Under the pieces are notes generated by a model. That model saw only the letters and a list, made by a program, of their open reading frames with translations, did no database searches and was not told the origin of the DNA. The position numbers were made by a program, and so were the translations under genes. Source: Chloroflexota bacterium (GTDB lineage: Bacteria; Chloroflexota; Anaerolineae; JACRMK01). From it: 13,411 nucleotides of DNA. Position 1 is the first letter of the stretch; every line of letters starts with the position of its first letter. The stretch is from the NCBI GenBank assembly GCA_016200765.1, contig JACQEC010000296.1, positions 1 through 13,411 of the forward strand, given 5' to 3'. Below are positions 1 through 5,618 of the stretch, one piece after another.

Positions 1-56
1 AAGTCCTGCACCAGTTCACACAAAACGGTTAAGGTGCGGTAAACTATGCTGGACAT
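1..56 (-). CDS. 5' end of an unidentified gene, cut by the window edge
   Basis: Reading leftwards from an ATG at 54-56, the frame is open to the window edge and begins MSSIVYRTLTVLCELVQD. A strong Shine-Dalgarno sequence (GAGGAG, plus-strand complement at 63-68) lies six bases before the ATG. The visible 18 residues are too few to name a family. The start codon lies inside one arm of the large palindrome at 51-117, an arrangement found at the ends of some insertion sequences, where the hairpin hides the transposase start. A transposase is therefore possible but unproven. The gene begins just downstream of the shortened lipoprotein gene that ends at 135. Confidence is moderate that this is a real start and low on function. 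Confidence 0.45.
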   Translation of the reverse strand, partial: MSSIVYRTLTVLCELVQD

Positions 57-117
57 CAGGCGCTCCTCACTAAGTTAGGTTCGGCAACCCAACTTTACAG
101 GCAGTCGCCTGATGTCC
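51..117. repeat. Large nested palindrome, possible mobile-element end
   Basis: Twelve bases at 51-62 (GGACATCAGGCG) are perfectly complementary to 106-117. Inside, 72-81 pairs with 88-97 with one mismatch around a CGGC loop. In minus-strand RNA the outer stem would contain the ATG at 54-56, while the GAGGAG ribosome site lies between the two stems. It starts 18 bases after the stop of the truncated lipoprotein gene. A mobile-element end or a translation-control hairpin both fit. There is no T-run, so it is not a typical intrinsic terminator. Confidence 0.6.
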
Positions 118-134
118 CTAATTTTTAGCGGAAA

Positions 135-593
135 CTAGAGGATAATAATATCTGCTCCTTCTGGAACAGTAGGTTGTCGCGGCCCTGTTGGTGCCTCGAT
201 CTGCCAGTTACTCGGGTACTGTATCGAAAAGCCAAAATCAGGATCACGATAAGTTGACCATGTAGAACTTGGGGTCACGACGATGAGTTGAGGCATAGTT
301 GGAGCAACGAACGGGGTAGGAATTAGAGTAGCTGTTGCTCTCGGATCGGGCGTATTGGTCGGTACCCCCGTTCCTCGACCCGGATCCAAAGGTGGAAGGA
401 GCGGCTGAGGGACAATGGTTGGAGGTGGAAACAGCGTTCGTGTTGGCTTGAACGTGGGTGGCGGCGGGTATGGCACCGGCAATGAAGGGACGGCTGTGGC
501 GGCGGTCGCCTCCGGGCGTGCCGGTGCCGCACAGTTTGCCACGAGCAATAGCGAGGCAATCAGTGCGCCGAGCGTGAGCAAATAGCGCTTCAT
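135..593 (-). CDS. Pro/Thr-rich lipoprotein truncated at the start of a PsbP-like domain
   Basis: The 152-residue protein starts MKRYLLTLGALIASLLLVAN-C, a lipoprotein signal with Cys21 as probable lipid-anchor site; Asn at -1 is unusual for a lipobox. Residues 22-105 form a low-complexity Pro/Thr linker, typical of exported Chloroflexota proteins. Residues about 115-132 (YRDPDFGFSIQYPSNW) resemble the opening of PsbP-like or related beta-sandwich domains, which normally run on for well over 100 residues. Here the frame stops some 20 residues later, so the protein appears to have lost nearly all of its C-terminal domain. GAGGGG about four bases before the ATG at 591-593 supports the start. The break coincides with the palindrome at 51-117, which suggests interruption by an insertion. 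The product would sit on the outside of the membrane. It is probably a pseudogene, though the frame shown is intact. Confidence 0.6.
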   Translation of the reverse strand: MKRYLLTLGALIASLLLVANCAAPARPEATAATAVPSLPVPYPPPPTFKPTRTLFPPPTIVPQPLLPPLDPGRGTGVPTNTPDPRATATLIPTPFVAPTMPQLIVVTPSSTWSTYRDPDFGFSIQYPSNWQIEAPTGPRQPTVPEGADIIIL

Positions 594-1003
594 AAGCCCC
601 TCTTGTGATCCGGTTCGCCATCAGGCGGCTGGTTGGCTAATAGCGTCATATATTGAACGTCAATTCCAAATGGATAGTTCCCATGAGGATGGGGCGCAGT
701 TGCCACTCAACACCAGAAGTCACCTCAAAACTGGAAACGGGCAAGGCACAGCGCTTGGGCGCACCGTGCCTTGCTCGTCTAAGGGGGGAAAGACGGCCGG
801 GGAAAGAAAAAGGAAACTGGGAGTTTGCCGGTGTGAGATGTGGGCGTCGCTGTCTACCTGCGCCCTCCCAGCCTGCCCTCCATTGTGACAGGTATTCTCG
901 GTTTGTCAATGGGGGTTTGCCCCCATTTTTGGCGGTGGGAGGTACCCATTTTTCCTGGCGGGGATGACGTAGATAGAAGGTGCCGATGATTTCATCGGCT
1001 GTG
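594..1003. other. Non-coding stretch with hairpins and repeat copy A
   Basis: No convincing gene lies in these 410 bases. Three structures are visible. A 9-bp perfect inverted repeat (741-749 with 766-774, GCAAGGCAC) has an inner GCGC/GCGC stem. Repeat copy A occupies 838-931. A perfect 8-bp palindrome (982-989 with 992-999, GCCGATGA) begins five bases past the stop of the 1004-1762 gene. That last hairpin is placed like a terminator but has no T-run on the minus strand. The short open frames here do not look like proteins. Confidence 0.6.
838..931. repeat. Repeat copy A (94 bp, identical to copy B) with terminator-like hairpin
   Basis: These 94 bases are identical to 2979-3072. The right end holds ATGGGGG-TTTG-CCCCCAT followed by TTTT, the form of an intrinsic terminator on the plus strand, although all neighbouring genes are on the minus strand. 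The hairpin part, extended to about 939, recurs at 5566-5605. A second, weaker stem (ATTG.GAC with GTCAAT) precedes it. It lies downstream of the 1004-1762 gene. Confidence 0.85.
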
Positions 1004-1762
1004 TTATGGATAGGGTCGCTGTGTCGGTGTTGCAGTGGGAATAGGAATTGGTGCTGATGTAGCAGTGGGCACAACCTCCGTCAGTGAACCGACAAATCGC
1101 CGCGCGGGTACATCGAAGTAGAAGGTTGTGCCGTTCTCCGACTGAAGAATTAATCTTTCACCTCGTGCGTCAACAACACGCACTGGCCCTACTTTGATTG
1201 GTGTCGGGTAATTTCCCTCTCCCCATACAATGACCATGCCCTGCGAAGCCGGTTGTGATGAAACACCTGGATTATCAGGTAATGCGCCCGCGTAGACCCT
1301 AATGTTTTTGCCGCTAACTATTTCGTACCACATATTCGTCATGACGAAGCATGTTCCACAAAAAGGTGGTGGCCCATCTTCAACGATTGCTCCTGATCCT
1401 GCTGGCTTCTGTGGAATAGAGGCATATGGTGTCTTTCCAGGTTCCAACGTAGGCATCGGCTTTGTCGCACCTGGAAGTGGAGTTGAGTTCAGTGCTCTTA
1501 GGCGCGCCTCAAAATCCCTTTGTAGCGGCGCTTGTTTCTCAGGTGGAAGACGTCTGTAAAACTCTCTTTCCTCTGGTGAAATTAAGGGGTGGTCGTACCA
1601 CGCCGTAGCGGAAGGGCCAGGCGTTGTCGTGGGTATAGGCCCTGCGCCGATTGATCGCATGTTGTTCTGCCCGAGCCATGTAAAAACGAGAATGCCCGAC
1701 GCAAGCGCGACTAAGGATCCTACAATGAATAAAATCCTGTTCTGAACTTTATGGGGTTTCAT
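1004..1762 (-). CDS. Unknown membrane-anchored exported protein
   Basis: The 252-residue product has one N-terminal hydrophobic segment at residues 9-30, then a Pro/Thr linker, a short charged helical stretch (about 60-92, EEREFYRRLPPEKQ), a CGTC motif at 135-138, a beta-rich region at about 142-224 and a second Pro/Thr tail. This fits a protein anchored in the membrane and facing outward. The two Cys could form a disulfide or bind metal, but no thioredoxin-like context is visible. I chose the ATG at 1760-1762 rather than the longer frame to 1873: GGTGAGG lies just before it and overlaps the TGA of the upstream gene, leaving 10 bases between them, so the two are probably translated together. 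I do not recognise the family. Confidence 0.75.
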   Translation of the reverse strand: MKPHKVQNRILFIVGSLVALASGILVFTWLGQNNMRSIGAGPIPTTTPGPSATAWYDHPLISPEEREFYRRLPPEKQAPLQRDFEARLRALNSTPLPGATKPMPTLEPGKTPYASIPQKPAGSGAIVEDGPPPFCGTCFVMTNMWYEIVSGKNIRVYAGALPDNPGVSSQPASQGMVIVWGEGNYPTPIKVGPVRVVDARGERLILQSENGTTFYFDVPARRFVGSLTEVVPTATSAPIPIPTATPTQRPYP

Positions 1763-1772
1763 TTCATTATCC

Positions 1773-2885
1773 TCACCGCAAGTTCTGCCAGGTGATGTCG
1801 GTTGACCAGCCCAACCCTTGGACTGTGATGTTGCTAGAGTTGAGTGCGTTGTAAAGTTGCAACCAGCCTGCACTGGGAGCGTTATTGATGCCAGTGCAGG
1901 GATCTTGTTTATCCTGGCATGCCTGCCACTGAGTGAAAGCTCCAGCGAAACTCATGACAGCACCATGATTGTTATAAGCATAAACGCTCATACTCAGCCA
2001 TTGGCTGGCATTCACGCCAAGCGTATTGTAAATCTCAGGCAAAGGTACAGTTGGCGTGGCCCCATAGGAGACATACCAGACGTTCTCTAGTGTCCATGAA
2101 TTAGCGGGCGACCATTGTGGGTTTTGGTCATACGGACAACTGTCACAACTACCGAAGTCGTAGAGTAACAGTGAAGTGGCGGAAGCGTAGCCATTGATCC
2201 AGTTGCTTGTGTTGGTACTGGTATTCCATGGTAGTTCGATGTCCATCGCACCTGCTGCAGATTCTTTCGACGAGTAATCGATGCCCACAGGAATCCAATT
2301 GGCGATATTGTTTACCATCTGTGCCCACGCTTGACCATGAGCATAAGTCGTTTCGCCCCTGAAGTTGTTCAATCCAATCGCCAGTACAATGTGTGCTGAA
2401 GGGGATGCCAAAGAACAGTTCCAATATCCATTGAGAAAACTTTTTACGGCAGTCTCAATCTGCGTCGTAGAGGAGAATCCAAGTGAGTCGAAGAGCAGCG
2501 TGCCGTAGCTCGAAGTCGAGATGTCGTACCAGGGTTGACCGAAATCAAGGACGACCACGCCGCTCTGTCCTGCACTGCCCTGATTACATCCTTGTGTGTA
2601 CAGGAGGGACGTGTCTGTTGTTGTCATGTAGCGACTCGTCGTCGCAGGTGGTGTCCAAGGAGTGGTAGACAGTGAGAGCAAGTAAACCGAATAAGGCAAC
2701 AAAGCGTTTCGACGGCTCGGCGGGCGTGGGGTTGGCGTCTTGTTAGGGAGTGGATAAGCGAGGAGCGTAGCCGAGGAAAAACTGACACGCGACTGCGTTT
2801 CCAGTACAGCAAGCATTCCCAAGGTCAGAATGGTTGCTACAAACATGCTCAACAGTAGCTTGACGAGGGAGCGGTGCCGAAGCAC
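1773..2885 (-). CDS. Unknown secreted protein, possibly a TIM-barrel-like hydrolase
   Basis: The start is taken as GTG at 2883-2885: AAGGAGG lies five bases upstream, much better than anything before the ATG at 2927. This gives 370 residues. An N-terminal hydrophobic segment (about 8-28) is followed by a Pro-rich linker (47-60) and a domain from about 85 to the end. Visible blocks are VVVLDFGQP (110-118), AHIVLAIGLNNF (164-175), AAGAMDIELPW (210-220) and LLLYDFG (239-245). Several beta-strands ending in acidic residues, with the D215-x-E217 motif, recall TIM-barrel glycoside hydrolases. That is a shape-based guess, not a family match. Six Cys in the domain suggest disulfides. Together with the coupled gene at 1004-1762 it forms a two-gene unit between repeat copies A and B. 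Confidence 0.75.
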   Translation of the reverse strand: MLRHRSLVKLLLSMFVATILTLGMLAVLETQSRVSFSSATLLAYPLPNKTPTPRPPSRRNALLPYSVYLLSLSTTPWTPPATTSRYMTTTDTSLLYTQGCNQGSAGQSGVVVLDFGQPWYDISTSSYGTLLFDSLGFSSTTQIETAVKSFLNGYWNCSLASPSAHIVLAIGLNNFRGETTYAHGQAWAQMVNNIANWIPVGIDYSSKESAAGAMDIELPWNTSTNTSNWINGYASATSLLLYDFGSCDSCPYDQNPQWSPANSWTLENVWYVSYGATPTVPLPEIYNTLGVNASQWLSMSVYAYNNHGAVMSFAGAFTQWQACQDKQDPCTGINNAPSAGWLQLYNALNSSNITVQGLGWSTDITWQNLR

Positions 2886-2890
2886 TTGTG

Positions 2891-2897
2891 CCTCCTT
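2891..2897 (-). promoter_or_regulatory. Ribosome binding site that fixes a GTG start
   Basis: AAGGAGG on the minus strand lies five bases before the GTG at 2885, a near-perfect Shine-Dalgarno at standard spacing. The in-frame ATG at 2925-2927 has no comparable site, so the longer product is unlikely. Confidence 0.8.
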
Positions 2898-2978
2898 GTA
2901 ATGGCTCGTTGCTGTCACGCATATCAACTGACGAATGGCTTAACTCGTCCTATCTTCTGTGTCGCGTCTGTACTATAC

Positions 2979-3072
2979 ATGTGGGCGTCGCTGTCTACCT
3001 GCGCCCTCCCAGCCTGCCCTCCATTGTGACAGGTATTCTCGGTTTGTCAATGGGGGTTTGCCCCCATTTTTG
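2979..3072. repeat. Repeat copy B (94 bp, identical to copy A)
   Basis: This is base-for-base the same as 838-931, at an offset of 2141 bp. It ends two bases before the displaced dipeptidase 3' fragment at 3075. On the minus strand the fragment therefore runs straight into this repeat, just as the full dipeptidase gene runs into copy C. The hairpin ATGGGGG-TTTG-CCCCCAT plus T-run is retained. Confidence 0.9.
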
Positions 3073-3074
3073 CC

Positions 3075-3222
3075 AGCGCGGTAGCGTCTCCTTGACGACG
3101 CCCAGCCAGTTGCCGCCCATCATCGCCTCGACGTCCTCCGGCTTGTAGCCTGTGTCCTTCAGCACCGGCGCGAGGTTGCCGAAGTCGGCGACCGAGTCGA
3201 GTTCGGCGGGGGTGGATGCCGC
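3075..3222 (-). pseudogene. Displaced 3'-end fragment of the M19 dipeptidase gene
   Basis: These 148 bases align without gaps to 5621-5768, the last part of the intact dipeptidase gene, with 11 mismatches by eye (about 93% identity). The reading is AASTPAELDSVADFG, then GYKPEDVEAMMGGNW, ending KETLPR. The stop codon is missing, so the frame continues into repeat B as WQKWGQTP. No start codon, catalytic residues or earlier part of the protein are present. Five of 49 residues differ from the intact gene. Direct orientation and position suggest either displacement of the gene's 3' end by an island, or a tandem duplication with loss of the 5' part. Confidence 0.9.
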
Positions 3223-3288
3223 TTCGTCTTGCCATCTTTCGGGTCCACACATAGTGCTCTAGGTGAGTTCTAACGTCAAATTGGCAAC

Positions 3289-3320
3289 AAAAAAGGCCGC
3301 TAGGGTTTAAAAACCCAGCG
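3289..3320 (-). terminator. Intrinsic terminator of the PD40 lipoprotein gene
   Basis: On the minus strand CGCT-GGGTT pairs with AACCC-AGCG around a short loop with one bulged base, followed by CC and six T. It begins 58 bases past the stop at 3378. This is the clearest Rho-independent terminator in the window. It would also stop transcription before the dipeptidase fragment and the GTG-started gene further left. Confidence 0.75.
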
Positions 3321-3377
3321 ACCCGCAATACCCTGTTTTGTGCGAGCTTTATGTGATCTCGCTAATCACTCCCAACG

Positions 3378-4442
3378 CTACCGGATCTTGACTGGCTGCC
3401 AGGCGGGTTCGGTGCCTCTAACCAATAGACGAGGCGCATAGGAAGTGGTATCGAATAAGTAAATATTGCGGGTCTCTCCCTGACCCGCTGCAAAGACAAC
3501 CCATCGCTGGTCAGCTGACCATGAAGGCACACCTATGCCCGTGCGCAGCGTTGGCGGCAGCATCTGAGACAGGGCTGCGGAATCGCAGTTTAAGGGCACA
3601 TCGCGTGTCGTTTCGGGGACGCTTGTGGGCGCATCCACCGCTACTTGCCAGAGCTGGCTCTGGTCGGACTGCCACTTCCGTTCCAGAAAAACGAGATGGG
3701 TGGGCGAGAGCCAGCACCAGGGCCAGTAGAATGACTCGCGCGTCCCACGTACCAGTATTGTCTCGCGGCCCGTGTTTGTGTCGAGCAGCACCAGACTGGC
3801 CGACTTGCCGCTTTCGACAGCTATCGGCGGATCTACGGATTCATCTCGTCCGAGTGCGAGGTACGCGCCATCGGGAGACCAGGCATAACCGAAGGAGTAA
3901 ACGACCTCGCGCTGCACCTGAGTACCGTTCGGATCGAGCAGGACTAGGCTTTGACCCGTAGCACAGCAGCCGCGATGACCGACCAGATAACGCCCGTCGG
4001 GCGACCACGGCGCACTGCTTAGGAGAGGATCGCGCAACGCTGTGGCAGTGCGCCGCGCACGCGTGTCGAGTGTCAGGAGCACGATCTCACGCTCGTGGCG
4101 TGCGCCGGTTTCGTGGACATAAGCAATTAGCGCGCCATCTGGCGACCAATTGAACCCTAGGACGCGCTCACCTTCCGTCAGCCGCTGCGCCAGCTGTCCT
4201 GGCAGCTCCACCAGCCACAGATTGCCGTCCTCGCCGATAAAGGCTATCTGCCCAACCGGCTCGCTCACGGCGGGCACAGTGGTCGGCGTGGCGGGCTGCG
4301 CCGACGGGGTCGGGCTGAGGGCGGGCGTTGGGGCAACTGAAGACGGGTTGGCCGCACACCCACTCACGCCTACGAGGATGATCAGGCCCGTCCAAACAGT
4401 CAACAGCTGGGCTAGGTCGAGAGGCGAAATAACTCTGCGCAT
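3378..4442 (-). CDS. Lipoprotein with a TolB/PD40-type beta-propeller
   Basis: The 354-residue product has an N-terminal hydrophobic segment ending in lipobox GVSGC (Cys29), so it should be lipid-anchored outside the membrane. A Pro/Thr linker covers 31-60. From about 63 to the end it has beta-propeller blades with the signature WSPDG at 99-103, 146-150 and 188-192, and a degenerate WSADQ at 308-312. This is the PD40/WD40-like repeat of TolB and its relatives. Such domains usually bind partners or ligands; no catalytic site is visible, so it is more likely a binding or sensor protein than an enzyme. No clear ribosome site precedes the ATG at 4442. The gene follows the C39-like peptidase gene by 140 bases, with the hairpin at 4461-4524 between them. 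Confidence 0.85.
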   Translation of the reverse strand: MRRVISPLDLAQLLTVWTGLIILVGVSGCAANPSSVAPTPALSPTPSAQPATPTTVPAVSEPVGQIAFIGEDGNLWLVELPGQLAQRLTEGERVLGFNWSPDGALIAYVHETGARHEREIVLLTLDTRARRTATALRDPLLSSAPWSPDGRYLVGHRGCCATGQSLVLLDPNGTQVQREVVYSFGYAWSPDGAYLALGRDESVDPPIAVESGKSASLVLLDTNTGRETILVRGTRESFYWPWCWLSPTHLVFLERKWQSDQSQLWQVAVDAPTSVPETTRDVPLNCDSAALSQMLPPTLRTGIGVPSWSADQRWVVFAAGQGETRNIYLFDTTSYAPRLLVRGTEPAWQPVKIR

Positions 4443-4460
4443 GTTTTCGTTGAGTAAACC

Positions 4461-4524
4461 GCAAGAACACTGTTACAGGCTTGAGCGTGGGCCTTCGGCC
4501 TTCCACTCGAAACAGTGTTCCTGC
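4461..4524. repeat. 64-bp interrupted palindrome upstream of the PD40 lipoprotein gene
   Basis: Positions 4461-4474 pair with 4511-4524 (13 of 14), a GAG..TGG/CCACTC segment adds further pairing, and the tip is GGCC-TTC-GGCC. It lies 19 bases before the ATG at 4442 on the minus strand. No T-run follows, so it is not a typical terminator; an attenuator-like or repetitive palindrome is possible. A further pair of overlapping alternative stems lies at 4532-4572 (CGCTAA/TTAGCG and GTTCTGC/GCAGAAC). Confidence 0.55.
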
Positions 4525-4582
4525 AGCGATTCGCTAATGTTCTGCTCTCGTTAGCGTACTTATGGGCAGAACCTTAATCTCC

Positions 4583-5344
4583 CTACCGCCTACTGTATAT
4601 TGCAATTGTGCCTTTACTGTAACCGCTATTGGTATAGCTGGTAAGATTCTTGGCCTGTCCATCCCACGGATCGATGATGCCGTATTGGGAATCCTGCGTC
4701 CCGTCCCCGATGAGGGACTTGATCACCACCCAATGCGTATTACCCCCGTTAGCGAGCTCCAGTATGGCTGGCCAGCCATTGTCTAATGACCAAGCCAATG
4801 TGCTATAGTCGAAAGCGTATGAATTGTACCAGGTCGCTTTGCTTTCGCTGCAATTATTAGCTCCACTAGCCCAGTACCACGGGCAGGCCGAATTCCCCAT
4901 ACAGGTATTCAACTGGCCTGGGTCCTTGCTCTGTGCACCATAGTACTTAAAGACCATCGCCGCAGAGGTCAGGACGCAACCCGCACTACCAATGCTCAAG
5001 CTGCAGGTCTGCATTGTATTGTTCTTCCATCGGCTGTCGTTTTGGCTGAAGGCGTACACGCCAAGGTTGATGTTGTAATACGCGTCCGGCAATGGCAGCA
5101 GTGCATTGGCAGGTCGTGGAGCAAGCGGACCCCGTTGTGCCAGTTGAATGGGTACACCAGGCGCGATTGTCGAGCCTCGGAATATGGGAGTAGGGCCGAG
5201 GTTCGGTACACCTGGAGTCCCAGTCGGGACGTCTGGACTGTTTGCCGCAATTGCGACAGATGTTCCTAGCACCAGTAGTAGGCTGATCGCTAGTAACGCT
5301 CGCGTGAGCCCTGTCGGCATGGCGAGAGACCGGATCTGATTCAT
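4583..5344 (-). CDS. Secreted C39-like (papain-fold) cysteine peptidase
   Basis: The 253-residue product has a signal peptide (about 10-34), a Pro-rich linker (38-87) and a peptidase C39-like domain (about 96-250). The family start motif reads YAFSQNDSRWKNNTM (97-111), including Gln101 for the oxyanion hole. Cys123 in SAGCVLTSAAMV fits the nucleophile, His204 in NTHWVV the base, and Asp225 in IIDPWDG the third residue. All expected catalytic positions are present, so it should be an active exported peptidase or amidase-like enzyme; the substrate is unknown. No ABC transporter or double-glycine peptide is nearby, so a bacteriocin-export role is unlikely. AAAGGAGG lies six bases before the ATG at 5344. 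The gene lies between repeat C and the PD40 gene. Confidence 0.87.
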   Translation of the reverse strand: MNQIRSLAMPTGLTRALLAISLLLVLGTSVAIAANSPDVPTGTPGVPNLGPTPIFRGSTIAPGVPIQLAQRGPLAPRPANALLPLPDAYYNINLGVYAFSQNDSRWKNNTMQTCSLSIGSAGCVLTSAAMVFKYYGAQSKDPGQLNTCMGNSACPWYWASGANNCSESKATWYNSYAFDYSTLAWSLDNGWPAILELANGGNTHWVVIKSLIGDGTQDSQYGIIDPWDGQAKNLTSYTNSGYSKGTIAIYSRR

Positions 5345-5380
5345 TGAGTGCCTCCTTTGACCAGGGATCTATATAGTGAG

Positions 5381-5407
5381 TGTAATGACCCCCAAAAACT
5401 GGACACA
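5381..5407. mobile_element. Possible remnant end of an IS3-type insertion sequence
   Basis: TGACCCCCAAAAACTGGACA at 5386-5405 closely resembles the terminal repeats of many IS3-family elements, which often read TG.CCCCCAAA..TGGACA. There is no transposase frame on either side and no second end, so it would be a solo relic. The match is from memory of the family pattern only. Confidence 0.35.
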
Positions 5408-5565
5408 AAATTGACCTTTGAAAATGAACAACTCAGTCAGCGGTTGGTTGAGAGATTCACCTCCTCTTCGCGGATGGTGTGTATCAGACATGCCCGAATT
5501 CATCCTAGTGCGAAGTTTTGTGGCCTTCAACCTCTTTGCACTACACCCTATCACGAATCCGCTGT

Positions 5566-5605
5566 TTTGTCTATGGGGGTTTGCCCCCATTTTTGGCGGT
5601 GGGGC
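5566..5605. repeat. Repeat copy C (hairpin part only)
   Basis: These bases match the right end of copy A (902-939) with one mismatch before the hairpin, and retain ATGGGGG-TTTG-CCCCCAT plus T-run and the following GGCGGTGGG that copy B lacks. It lies 13 bases past the stop of the intact dipeptidase gene, matching the position of copy B beside the dipeptidase fragment. Confidence 0.8.
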
Positions 5606-5618
5606 ATACCCAATTTTA

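Larger units (their letters stand above)
5345..5618. other. Non-coding gap with possible IS3-type end and repeat copy C
   Basis: This gap holds the ribosome site of the C39-like gene, a TATATAG sequence at about 5369-5375 that could be its -10, a possible IS end remnant (5381-5407) and repeat copy C (5566-5605). From 5410 to 5560 I see no gene or clear structure. Confidence 0.6.

Noticed and set aside
72..97. Integron attC site
   Set aside because: GTTAGGT and ACCCAAC fit the core patterns, but they are in the wrong order and only six bases apart, and no integrase is visible.
653..1074. Open frames of 100-140 codons around 650-1070 on both strands
   Set aside because: They cross repeat copy A and hairpins, overlap each other and the 1004-1762 gene, and show no domain-like composition.
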